Source: JALUZX01 sp964561605 (GTDB lineage Bacteria; Planctomycetota; UBA1135; JALUZX01). Taken from it: 64,000 bases of DNA. Numbering within the stretch: position 1 is the first letter of the stretch; each line of letters opens with the position of its first letter. The notes under the pieces are model-generated. The model saw only the letters and a list, made by a program, of their open reading frames with translations. It had not been told where the DNA came from and searched no databases. The stretch lies in NCBI GenBank assembly GCA_964561605.1, contig CAZLQD010000053.1:141379-205378 (forward strand), read 5' to 3'. This document shows positions 8,739-16,932 of this stretch, piece after piece. Made by a program: the position numbers and the translations under genes.

Positions 8739-9830
8739 TCACCCCTCGAGGACCTTCAGGTAGAGGTCCATGTAGGCCGAGAGCCTGGCCTCCAGCTCGA
8801 ATTTCTCCCGGCAGACCTTCCTGTTGGCCCGGCCGATCCGTTTCCGGAGTTCCGGATCTCCGGCGAGTTCCGCCAGGTGCCGGGCCAGGGCGGCCTCCTC
8901 CCCGGGAGGGGCCAGGAAGGGACGGTTCTCCTCGGAGACCATGTCTCCCAGGTCTCCCACGTCCGTGGAGACCAGGGGCAGGCCGGATGCCATGGCCTCC
9001 AGGACGACCAGGGGCATCTGTTCCGTCCGGGACGAAAGGAGGAAGACGTGGATCTCCCTGTAGAAGGGAGCCGGGTCCTCCAGGTTCCCCCGGAATTCCA
9101 CCCTTTCCTCCAGGCCCAGGCGGCGCACCTCCCGCCGGAGGTTCTCCTCCTCCGGCCCCCCTCCCGCCAGAAGGAGCCGGGCCTCCGGTGGAAGTGAGGC
9201 CCTCCGGAAGACACGGACCAGGACCTCGGGAGCCTTCTCGGGCCGGAATCCCCCCAGGAATCCCACCTTGAGGGGCCCCGCCGCCTCGCTTTCGGCCGGG
9301 TGGAAACGCTCCAGGTCCACTCCGTTGGGGAGATAGTGGAGTTTCTCCTCCGGGACCTTCCATTTTCTCCGGGCCAGGCGTTGGAGAACCCGGGAAGGGA
9401 CCACCAGGGCGGAGGCGCCCTGGAAGAGAAAACGCCTGGCCAGGTTTCTCCGGAGGAAGGTCCCTTCCGCCTCTCCCGGGCCGAAGCCTTCCTCGTGGTG
9501 GACCACTTTTCCGATCCCGGCGGCCATGGCCCCTGCCAGGCTTTCCACGGCGCCCCAGTTGTAGGTGAGGAGCAGGTCGGGCCTCACCTTCCGGAAGAGA
9601 CCCGCCATGGCCTTGGAAGTCTTGAAGAAGCCCTTCTCCCCCGGGGGGGGAAGGACCTGGATGGTGACTCCCCGGGGCACCAGGGAGAGGGCCTCCGTAT
9701 TCCCGTCCATGGCCACGAGGAAGTGGGTCGTCCCCCGGGGAAACCGCCCCATGAGGGCGGCCGACCGGACCTGGGGGCCGCCCTTCCCGAAGGTGGCGAA
9801 GACGTGGAGCACCTTCGCGCCCAAGGCCAC
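8739..9830 (-). CDS. Glycosyltransferase family 4-type (GT-B)
   Basis: Retaining GT-B glycosyltransferase of 363 residues. The N-terminal donor/acceptor fold begins VLHVFATFGKGGPQVRSAAL, with the GGP(Q) loop common in GT4 enzymes. The C-terminal half contains VGFLGGFRPEKAPEVLVRVF and the E-x7-E-like LVVLEAMASGLPLVSTDVGD motif that contacts the nucleotide sugar. GTG at 9830 directly follows the stop of the upstream oxidoreductase-epimerase gene, with GGAAGGAG just before, so the two are co-translated. It probably adds a sugar to an envelope polysaccharide or glycolipid; donor and acceptor are unknown. Confidence 0.9.
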   Translation of the reverse strand: MALGAKVLHVFATFGKGGPQVRSAALMGRFPRGTTHFLVAMDGNTEALSLVPRGVTIQVLPPPGEKGFFKTSKAMAGLFRKVRPDLLLTYNWGAVESLAGAMAAGIGKVVHHEEGFGPGEAEGTFLRRNLARRFLFQGASALVVPSRVLQRLARRKWKVPEEKLHYLPNGVDLERFHPAESEAAGPLKVGFLGGFRPEKAPEVLVRVFRRASLPPEARLLLAGGGPEEENLRREVRRLGLEERVEFRGNLEDPAPFYREIHVFLLSSRTEQMPLVVLEAMASGLPLVSTDVGDLGDMVSEENRPFLAPPGEEAALARHLAELAGDPELRKRIGRANRKVCREKFELEARLSAYMDLYLKVLEG

Positions 9831-11969
9831 TCACTCCTTCCCGGCGGGCCCGCCGGGACGGTGGACCAGGAAGGCTTCCCGGTGGAAGGTCTCCAGGTCC
9901 GAGACGGGCTTCCAGGCCAGGTCCTCCTTGGCCCGGGAGGTGTCCAAGGGGGCCAGGAAGGCCCGGGACTTCAGGTCCCGCCAGGAGAGGACCTGGGCCT
10001 CCTTCCGGGCCAGGCGCTTGATCCATTCCTTGGCCTTCTCGGCGGCCCAGGTGACCCAGAGAGGCCTGGGATGGAACCGGTAGGCCCGCCCCGTGGCGAG
10101 CTGGAGCCGGTAGATGTACTCCCTTGCGGAGATCCGCACGTCCCCGGCCAGGTTGTAGGAACGGCCCGGGGCCTTCTCCGAGAAGAGGGCGCCCCGGGCG
10201 GCCTCCGCCCAATCGGAGACCAGAAGGAAGGGAAGGGGATGCCTCCCCAGGCCCCATCCCACGCAGTGATTGTCCCTGACCCAGAGGCCCACGCCGGAGT
10301 GCTCGGGGATCCCCCCTTTGCCCACCACGATTGCGGGCCTGAGGATCACGAGGCGGGGCCCGGCGTCCCGGGCCGCCAGTTCCGCCAGGGCCCTTTCTGC
10401 GGCGATCTTGCCCCTGGCGTAGGGAGGCCTCTCCGAGGGGAGGGGATCGGGCCCGGAATCGCAACCCACAGGTTTCCGGTCTCCAAGATACAGGGCCGCG
10501 GTGCTGGAGACGAAGACCAGCCGCTCCACCCCGGCGGCCCGGCAGGCGGCGAAGGCGGCCCTGGCCCCCCGGGCCATGGTCTCCTCGATCCGCCCGGGAT
10601 CCGATCCGGCGCACGTGGCCAGGTGGAGCAGGGCCCGCGCCCCCCGGAGGGCCTCCTCCAGGTCCCCCGCCTCCAGGGCGTCTCCCTGGAAGAAGCGCAC
10701 CCCCCTTTCGAGGAAGTCCCGCGGGAGGTTCTCCCTCCGGCGGGCCAGGACCGTCACGGGGACCCCCTCCCGCAGAAGGAGGTCCACCACGGCCTTCCCC
10801 AGGAATCCCGTCCCGCCGGTGACCACCACCTCCCCCTCCCTTGGGGGGCCCGCCTCGGGGGGCTTTGGGAAGGGTGAGACCTCCAGGGGAGCCCCGGCCG
10901 ATTCGGCGGCGGCCTCGCACATGGCCAGGACCCTTTCCCCCTGGAGCCCCCCGGCGGGAGGCTCCTTGCCCAGGGACAAGGCCCTGTGGAAGGCCCGCAC
11001 GCTCTCCACCATGGAGCGGCTGAAGGGGTCGGAAGGCGGTGCCAGGCCGAAGAGGGAGAGCCCGTAGGAGGGAACCTGGGCCAGGCCCCGCAGAAAGAGC
11101 CCCGTCCCCTGGAGGGCGCCGTTCCAGGCAAGGTCCAGGAAGTCCAGGAGGGCCGTCTTCTCCACGAACTGCCAGTTCCCCCGCACCAGGTCGACCCGGG
11201 CCGCCCCGTCCGATCCGAGGAGGTAGATCCAGGTCTCGGGCATAGTCTTCCCGAAGGCCAGGTGGAGCCTTGCCTCACCCTCCCGGCAGGAAAGCTCCAG
11301 GTCCCACTCCTCCCTGAAGGAGAGGCCGTTGGGAAGGGCCCTGGGAGGAGAGGTCCGGGCCTTCACATCCCGAGCGGGCCCCAGGAAATACTCCACCAGG
11401 GAAAAGAGGTGGACCCCCTGTTCCCAGAGGATGTTTCCTTCCCCCCGGAACATGAAGTGGGAGAAGTCCCCCGCCGCCAGTTGTCTCAAGGGCGCGTTGT
11501 GGACCAAAAGGAGCCTCTCCACCCGCCCAAGCCGGCCCCGGCCGGCCTCCCGGCGGAGAAGGGGGACGCCCGGGAAGAAGGTCATGTTGTGGTTCACCCC
11601 CAGGAGGACGCCCTTGGAGTCGGCCAGGGCCTTCAGTTCCCGGGCCTCCTCCGAGGCCAGGGCAAGGGGTTTCTCCACGAAGCACGGAATGCCCGCCTCC
11701 AGGCAGGTCCGGGCCAGGGAGGCGTGTTGGGCCGGCGGGGCCAGGACGTGGACGGCACCGACCTCCCCGTCACGAAGCATCTCCTCCAGGCCCGGGTAGA
11801 CTTCGGAAACCCCGAAGCGGGCGGCCAGGTCCCGGGCCCGGTCCAAGGCCGGGTCGCAGAGGGCCCGGGCCTCGGCGAAGGGGCACCATTTCAGGGCCTC
11901 CAGGTGGGAGCGGGCGATGAAACCCGCGCCGGCCAGCCCGACGGGAATCAGTTTCTTCTTCTTGGACAC
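9831..11969 (-). CDS. Gfo/Idh/MocA oxidoreductase fused to NAD-dependent epimerase/SDR
   Basis: A 712-residue two-enzyme fusion with GTG start at 11969. Residues 1 to about 360 form a Gfo/Idh/MocA dehydrogenase: Rossmann glycine loop GLAGAGFIARSHLEAL, then FVEKPLAL, whose EKP lysine is the family's catalytic signature. From about residue 380 an extended SDR begins with VVVTGGTGFLGKAVVDLLL and carries the YARGK catalytic YxxxK. Both active sites look intact. The family roles (oxidation at one sugar carbon; epimerisation or dehydration of a nucleotide sugar) suggest consecutive steps in making an unusual sugar for the coupled glycosyltransferase. That pathway is inference. Confidence 0.85.
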   Translation of the reverse strand: MSKKKKLIPVGLAGAGFIARSHLEALKWCPFAEARALCDPALDRARDLAARFGVSEVYPGLEEMLRDGEVGAVHVLAPPAQHASLARTCLEAGIPCFVEKPLALASEEARELKALADSKGVLLGVNHNMTFFPGVPLLRREAGRGRLGRVERLLLVHNAPLRQLAAGDFSHFMFRGEGNILWEQGVHLFSLVEYFLGPARDVKARTSPPRALPNGLSFREEWDLELSCREGEARLHLAFGKTMPETWIYLLGSDGAARVDLVRGNWQFVEKTALLDFLDLAWNGALQGTGLFLRGLAQVPSYGLSLFGLAPPSDPFSRSMVESVRAFHRALSLGKEPPAGGLQGERVLAMCEAAAESAGAPLEVSPFPKPPEAGPPREGEVVVTGGTGFLGKAVVDLLLREGVPVTVLARRRENLPRDFLERGVRFFQGDALEAGDLEEALRGARALLHLATCAGSDPGRIEETMARGARAAFAACRAAGVERLVFVSSTAALYLGDRKPVGCDSGPDPLPSERPPYARGKIAAERALAELAARDAGPRLVILRPAIVVGKGGIPEHSGVGLWVRDNHCVGWGLGRHPLPFLLVSDWAEAARGALFSEKAPGRSYNLAGDVRISAREYIYRLQLATGRAYRFHPRPLWVTWAAEKAKEWIKRLARKEAQVLSWRDLKSRAFLAPLDTSRAKEDLAWKPVSDLETFHREAFLVHRPGGPAGKE

Positions 11970-12026
11970 GGTTCCGGAAGCCCCGGGAAGGAAAGCAGGG
12001 AAGAGTCGAAATTCAAGGAACCGGGA

Positions 12027-12055
12027 ATTCTAGGCCCCCTTCCGCCGGTCTCCAA
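12027..12055 (-). promoter_or_regulatory. Candidate sigma-70-type promoter for the oxidoreductase-epimerase operon
   Basis: On the minus strand, TTGGAG (12055-12050) and TAGAAT (12032-12027) are separated by exactly 17 bases. The -10 matches five of six consensus bases and the -35 matches three. Transcription would begin near 12020, giving a leader of about 50 bases before GTG 11969. Assigned by pattern only. Confidence 0.4.
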
Positions 12056-12137
12056 GCCTTCCTTCCATTTTGCCCCCCCCGGAAGGAGAATCTCCCTCAA
12101 AGGGCCGGGTAGGCCCCCAAACCGGCTGGAGTCTTCC

Positions 12138-14540
12138 ATGGCGCGGCTCTTCCTGATCTGTCTCCCTCTCTTCCTGGCCCTTCCCGTTTCCGGTCAGAAG
12201 TCATCCAAGGAAAAGAGAGGTTCCCCGGGATGTCTCTCCTGCCACGAAGGGATCGAAGAGATCCGGAGCCCCTCCTCGAAGATGATGCAGGCCCTCTACC
12301 GGAGGGGGAGGTCCGAGGGGGATCCCAGGGGATGCGTAGTGTGCCACGGGGGAGACCCGGCCGCCCGTGAGAAGGAGGAGGCTCACCGGGGCCCGGCCTT
12401 CTATCCCGACCCGGGAAGCCCCTGGATCAACGAGAAGACCTGCGGCCTCTGCCATCCCTCCCACGTGAAGGTCCAGTGGCGGAGCCTGATGACCACCGAA
12501 GCGGGGAAGATCCAGGGCGTGGCCTGGTCCCTGGGAGCCCTGACGGGACGGCGGGCGAAGTGGGGGAATTACGCCGTCGAAAACCCCCGGGACCGGGCCG
12601 GGAGGCTGGGCACGCCGGCCTACCGGTCGATCCTGGAGGAGCTCTCCCGCCGGGAGCCCCAGGTCTACCCCGGCCGCCTGGAGGCCCTTCCTCCCGCACC
12701 GGACGACCCGGCCCGGGTGAAGGACCACCCCGAGGAGGCGGGCTTCACCTACCTCCGCAGCGAGTGCCAGCGTTGCCACCTCGCCGTCAGGGGGCGCCGG
12801 ACCCGGGGTGACTACAGGGGCATGGGGTGTTCGGCCTGCCACGTACCCTACGGGAACGAAGGAGTCTACGAAGGCGGAGACCCCTCCATCCCCAGGGGGG
12901 AAAAGGGCCACATGCTGATCCACCGGATCCAGGGCACACGGAAGGCCCGCCTCGCCCTCCACGGGAAGACCTGGTCGGGAATCCCCGTGGAGACCTGCAC
13001 CACCTGCCACGACAGGGGAAAACGGATCGGCGTCTCCTACCAGGGGCTCATGGAGTCGGCCTACCACTCCCCATGGAGCGCCTCCGGCGGGGACCAGCCT
13101 CCCCTCCATACCAAGCACTACCTGGCCATGAAGGAGGACGTCCACTTCAGGAAGGGGAAGATGGTCTGCATGGACTGCCACACCACCCTGGACGTCCACG
13201 GCGACGGGTTCCTGGCCTGCAGCACCCTGGCCGCCGTGGAGATCGAATGCGCCGACTGCCACGGAACCCCCCGGGCCTACCCCTGGGAACTCCCTCTGGG
13301 CTACGGCGACGAATTCGGCAGGAACCTGGAAGGGAGGAAGGCCAGGGGCACGACCCGGCACCTCCTTCCCCTCTCCCGGCAGGGCACGGTCTATCCTCCC
13401 GAGGACGGCTACCTGGTCACGGCCCGGGGCAACCCTTTCCCCAACGTGGTCCGCCGGGGAAACCGGGTCGTGGTCCACACTGCGGGAGGAAGGGACCTGG
13501 TTCTAGAGCCCCTGAAACTCCTGGAGGAGAAGAAGAAGCTCTCCCTCTCCGGCAGGGTGGCCATGAGTTCCGTGAAGATGCATACCGAGCGGATGGAGTG
13601 CTACGCCTGCCACGCCTCCTGGGCGCCCCAGTGTTACGGGTGCCACGTGAAGGTGGACTACTCCCGGGGGAAGAAGAGCTTCGACTGGATCTCCGCCGCC
13701 GCCGACAGGCTGAAACCCGGGATGAGGGCGGCGAACCGGGAGGACCGGGGCGGGCACGAGATTCCCGGCAAGGTATACGAGCAGAGATCCTACCTCAGGT
13801 GGGAGGAGCCGGCCCTGGGGGTGAACGGTGAGGACCGGATCACCCCCGTCGTGCCGGGGTGCCAGGTGGTCTACACCGTGATCGGCCCGGGAGGAAAACC
13901 GGTCCTCCTGAACCGGGCCTTCCATGTCCCGCCGGGACTGGAGGGGAGGGGGAAGGAGCCTCCCCTCTGCCTGGACATGAGCCCCACCAACCCCCACACC
14001 AGCGGGCACCCCAGGAACTGCGGGTCCTGCCACGACTCACCCAAGGCCTGCGGCTACGGAATCGGCGGCGGTGCCTGGAACCGCCCCTGGAAGGAGAAGA
14101 CCTGGGTGGACCTGGCCACTCCGGGAGGAGAGGTGATCCCCGCCTCGGCCCGCCCCCAGATCGAAGGGATCCCGGGCCTGGAAGGGGACTGGTCCGCCTT
14201 CGTCACCCCCCGGGGCAGGCAACTCCAGACGGTGGGGCACCACCTCTCCCTCTCCCGTCCCCTGAACCAGCAGGAGAGATCCCGCCTGGACCGCTCCGGG
14301 GCCTGCCTGGCCTGTCACCGGGAGATCCCTTCCGGCTCCCTTGCCGTGGGTTTCCTCCACCACGTGGCCCGGGCCGCAGGAATGCTCCCCGACACGGCGG
14401 AAGAACACGCCTCCCTTCTCAACAAGATCCTCCTCTTCTCTGCCTGGGGGCAGGCCCTTCCCCTCTTCCTCTCCCCCCTGGGAATCCTCCTCCTCCTTTG
14501 GTGGAGGCGAAGGAGAAGGAAGGCCGCCGCCGGAAGCTGA
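12138..14540 (+). CDS. Twelve-haem membrane-anchored cytochrome c
   Basis: An 800-residue c-type cytochrome. ATG at 12138 follows GGAG with 6-base spacing and opens a signal peptide (LFLICLPLFLALPVSG). I count twelve CxxCH haem sites: CLSCH, CVVCH, CGLCH, CQRCH, CSACH, CTTCH, CMDCH, CADCH, CYACH, CYGCH, CGSCH and CLACH. The C-terminus has one hydrophobic helix followed by a run of arginines, so the protein should be outside the cytoplasm and anchored by its tail. It does not look like NrfA, HAO or Otr from motifs alone. No maturation genes or redox partner lie nearby, so electron donor and acceptor are unknown. Confidence 0.92.
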   Translation: MARLFLICLPLFLALPVSGQKSSKEKRGSPGCLSCHEGIEEIRSPSSKMMQALYRRGRSEGDPRGCVVCHGGDPAAREKEEAHRGPAFYPDPGSPWINEKTCGLCHPSHVKVQWRSLMTTEAGKIQGVAWSLGALTGRRAKWGNYAVENPRDRAGRLGTPAYRSILEELSRREPQVYPGRLEALPPAPDDPARVKDHPEEAGFTYLRSECQRCHLAVRGRRTRGDYRGMGCSACHVPYGNEGVYEGGDPSIPRGEKGHMLIHRIQGTRKARLALHGKTWSGIPVETCTTCHDRGKRIGVSYQGLMESAYHSPWSASGGDQPPLHTKHYLAMKEDVHFRKGKMVCMDCHTTLDVHGDGFLACSTLAAVEIECADCHGTPRAYPWELPLGYGDEFGRNLEGRKARGTTRHLLPLSRQGTVYPPEDGYLVTARGNPFPNVVRRGNRVVVHTAGGRDLVLEPLKLLEEKKKLSLSGRVAMSSVKMHTERMECYACHASWAPQCYGCHVKVDYSRGKKSFDWISAAADRLKPGMRAANREDRGGHEIPGKVYEQRSYLRWEEPALGVNGEDRITPVVPGCQVVYTVIGPGGKPVLLNRAFHVPPGLEGRGKEPPLCLDMSPTNPHTSGHPRNCGSCHDSPKACGYGIGGGAWNRPWKEKTWVDLATPGGEVIPASARPQIEGIPGLEGDWSAFVTPRGRQLQTVGHHLSLSRPLNQQERSRLDRSGACLACHREIPSGSLAVGFLHHVARAAGMLPDTAEEHASLLNKILLFSAWGQALPLFLSPLGILLLLWWRRRRRKAAAGS

Positions 14541-14621
14541 CTCCCTTTTTCCAGGGGCTTTGCCCGGCCGGCAGGAAGCAAGCTAAGATGCCTCCTACCC
14601 AGGACCCCGGGAGGAGCGACC

Positions 14622-15368
14622 TTGACCCTTTCCCCGACGACGCCCCCAAGGAGGGACCTCCTCGTCCTCGTCCCCGCCAGGGACGAGGAGGCCTCCATCC
14701 TCCAGGTTCTCCAGGGGTGCGCCCGGGCCCTCCCGGGAGCGCCCATCCTGGTGGTGGACGACGGTTCCCGGGACGCCACGGCCCGCCTGGCCCGCCAGGC
14801 CGGAGCCCGGGTCCTCTCCCACACCTTCGGGATGGGCTACGGCGCCGCCCTCCAGACGGGATACCTCTACGCCCTGCGCAAGGGATTCTCCCTGGTGGTC
14901 CAGCTCGACGCCGACGGCCAGCACGACCCGGCGGACCTTCCCCGCCTGGTGGGACCCATCCTGGAGGGACGGGCCGACGTGACCCTGGGGTCCCGGTTCC
15001 TGGGAAAGGAGAGCCCCCGGATCTCCTTCCCCAGGAAGATGGGGATCCTCTTCTTCCGGACCCTGGCCTCCCTGGGGCTGGGGGGAAAGGGCTTCACCGA
15101 CCCCACCAGCGGGTACCAGGCCCTGGGGAGGAAGGCCCTGGAACTCCTGGCCCGAGGCCACTTCCCCGAGGACTACCCCGACGCCGACGTCCTCCTCTTC
15201 CTGGCCCGTTCGGGTTGCAGGATCCTGGAGGTGCCCGTCACCATGCACCCCAGGACGTCGGGGGCCTCCATGCACGGCGGAATCCGGTCCCTCTATTATG
15301 TCTACAAGATGAGCCTCTCCCTGGCCTTGACTCCCATCCGGCCGAAGAAAAGGAGGAGAACGGGATGA
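14622..15368 (+). CDS. GT2 glycosyltransferase, polyprenyl-phosphate sugar transferase type
   Basis: A 248-residue GT-A enzyme. The start is TTG at 14622 behind GGGAGGAG. Motifs are LLVLVPARDEEASI, ILVVDDGSRDATARLARQAG and the metal-binding DADGQHDP, which together resemble DPM1-like dolichol/undecaprenyl-phosphate mannosyl- or glucosyltransferases. No C-terminal membrane helices are present. Instead the next gene, overlapped by ATGA, encodes a small DUF2304 membrane protein, a common partner of such enzymes. It probably makes a lipid-linked sugar for use by membrane transferases. Confidence 0.9.
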   Translation: MTLSPTTPPRRDLLVLVPARDEEASILQVLQGCARALPGAPILVVDDGSRDATARLARQAGARVLSHTFGMGYGAALQTGYLYALRKGFSLVVQLDADGQHDPADLPRLVGPILEGRADVTLGSRFLGKESPRISFPRKMGILFFRTLASLGLGGKGFTDPTSGYQALGRKALELLARGHFPEDYPDADVLLFLARSGCRILEVPVTMHPRTSGASMHGGIRSLYYVYKMSLSLALTPIRPKKRRRTG

Positions 15369-15820
15369 TGGGCCTCCTCGCACAGGCCGCCCTCCCGCCG
15401 GCCGCCCTTCCCGCCAGGCAGAAGACCGTGGCGGTGGTCATCGCCCTGGTCATCCTCGTGGTCATCCTGGACCTTGTGAGGCGGCGTAAGCTCAGGGAGG
15501 AATACGCCGTCCTCTGGCTGGTCACGGGGATCCTCCTGCTGGTGGTGGCCCTCAACTACGGCCTCCTCCTCTGGTTCACCCGCCTGGTGGGAGCGGTCAT
15601 GCCCGTTTCCACCCTTCTCTTCTTCGGGATCCTCTTCCTGCTCCTGGTCTCCCTCCAGTTCTCGGTCCGCCTCTCCACCACCACCCGCCGGGTCAAGGAG
15701 CTGAACCAGAGGCTCGCCCTCCTGGAGGAGGAGCTCCGGGTCCATCTCGAAGAGAGAGGGCCCCGCCCCGAGGGGGACCTGGAAGGGGAAGAAGGGCCGA
15801 AAGGACCCGCCGGGCCATGA
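15365..15820 (+). CDS. DUF2304 membrane protein
   Basis: A 151-residue protein with three hydrophobic helices (around residues 20-38, 48-72 and 78-97) and a charged coiled C-terminal tail. RRRKLREEYAVLWLVTG after the first helix is the conserved DUF2304 signature. The start ATG at 15365 overlaps the GT2 stop (ATGA), and its own stop overlaps the next ATG. In this family it accompanies GT2 enzymes and is thought to be a membrane anchor or partner; no catalytic residues are evident. Confidence 0.85.
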   Translation: MMGLLAQAALPPAALPARQKTVAVVIALVILVVILDLVRRRKLREEYAVLWLVTGILLLVVALNYGLLLWFTRLVGAVMPVSTLLFFGILFLLLVSLQFSVRLSTTTRRVKELNQRLALLEEELRVHLEERGPRPEGDLEGEEGPKGPAGP

Positions 15821-16932
15821 AGGTCCTCACCGTCCTTCCCCAGGGCGGACTCTGGGGGGGGCCCCTGGCGGGGTTCCGAATGGCCCGGGCCCTGGCCGCA
15901 AGGGGAGTGAAACAGGAACTCTGCCTGGGCACGGAGGGCCCCATCCTGGAAGAAGCCCGGGCGGCAGGTTTTCCGGTTCACCGAATCGAAGCGGAGAAGA
16001 AGGCCCCTTCCCGGGTCGTCTCGGCCCTCCTCCTCCTCTACAAGAGGAAGCCTCACCTGGTCCACGCCCACAGCCTCCTGGGGCTCTCCCGGGATTTCGC
16101 CGTGGCGGCCCGGATCCTCGGGATCCCCCTGGTCTGGCACCTCCACGAGGACCTGACCTTTCCCCGTTACAAAAGGCGCCTCTCCTCGGTCCGCCTCCTC
16201 TCCACCCTGGCCGTGGCGGTCTCCAAGGTCCAACTCCCCCACCTGGGAGGAACCAAGGCCATCCACCTGCCCAACGGGGTGGATCCCCAGGCCTTCCCTC
16301 CCCCCTCGGAGGAGGACCGCGCCCTGGCCAGGAAGGCCCTGGGCCTGGAGGGGAATCCTTTCCTCGTCCTGGCCTTGGGGAGGATCTCACCCGACAAGGG
16401 GAGCGACCTCCTCTGCCGTGCCCTGGAGAGGGCCCGGGAACGGGAGGAGAGGATCTTCGGTCTCTTCGCCGGCCGCGGGAAGGAGGAGGACCTGGCGGAC
16501 CTGAGGAGGGTCCTGGAGCGGGGCGATCCCCCCCTGGGAAGGATCCTTCCCCCCTCCAGGCAGGTCCTTCCCCTCCTCCACGCCGCGGACCTCCTGGTCC
16601 TTCCCTCCCTCCGGGAGAATTGCCCCCTCGTGGTCCTGGAGGCTCTCTCCACGGAACTCCCCGTACTGGCCACCCCCGAAGGGGACGTCCCCCGGATCCT
16701 CTCGGGAGGAAGAGGGGGAAGATTCCTTCCCCCCAGAAAGGGCCTGGACCGGGAGACCCTGGCCTCCTTCCTGGTCCGGGCCTGCCGCGGGGGGGGGCCC
16801 TCCCGGGAGAAGGAGGGCAAGAAGGGAAGGGAACTGATCTTGCGTCATTATGCGCTTTCCGACCGGGCGGCCCGCCTGCACCATATCTTCCGGAACCTGG
16901 CTGGAGACACGATGGAGGAACCAAGCCGATGA
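15817..16932 (+). CDS. Glycosyltransferase family 4-type (GT-B)
   Basis: A 371-residue GT-B glycosyltransferase. The N-terminal MKVLTVLPQGGLWGGPLAGF has the glycine-rich loop, and PHLVHAHSLLGL is the usual HAHS-type motif. The C-terminal domain shows LALGRISPDKGSDLL and the ENCPLVVLEAL sugar-nucleotide motif. It is joined to DUF2304 upstream and transketolase downstream by ATGA overlaps, so the chain GT2-DUF2304-GT4-tkt is probably one transcript. Acceptor unknown, most likely an envelope polysaccharide. Confidence 0.9.
   Translation: MKVLTVLPQGGLWGGPLAGFRMARALAARGVKQELCLGTEGPILEEARAAGFPVHRIEAEKKAPSRVVSALLLLYKRKPHLVHAHSLLGLSRDFAVAARILGIPLVWHLHEDLTFPRYKRRLSSVRLLSTLAVAVSKVQLPHLGGTKAIHLPNGVDPQAFPPPSEEDRALARKALGLEGNPFLVLALGRISPDKGSDLLCRALERAREREERIFGLFAGRGKEEDLADLRRVLERGDPPLGRILPPSRQVLPLLHAADLLVLPSLRENCPLVVLEALSTELPVLATPEGDVPRILSGGRGGRFLPPRKGLDRETLASFLVRACRGGGPSREKEGKKGRELILRHYALSDRAARLHHIFRNLAGDTMEEPSR

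Noticed and set aside
8392..10920. An 842-codon minus-strand frame over the PDZ, glycosyltransferase and epimerase genes
   Set aside because: No motif, low-complexity Gly/Pro/Arg content, and genuine genes occupy the same DNA.
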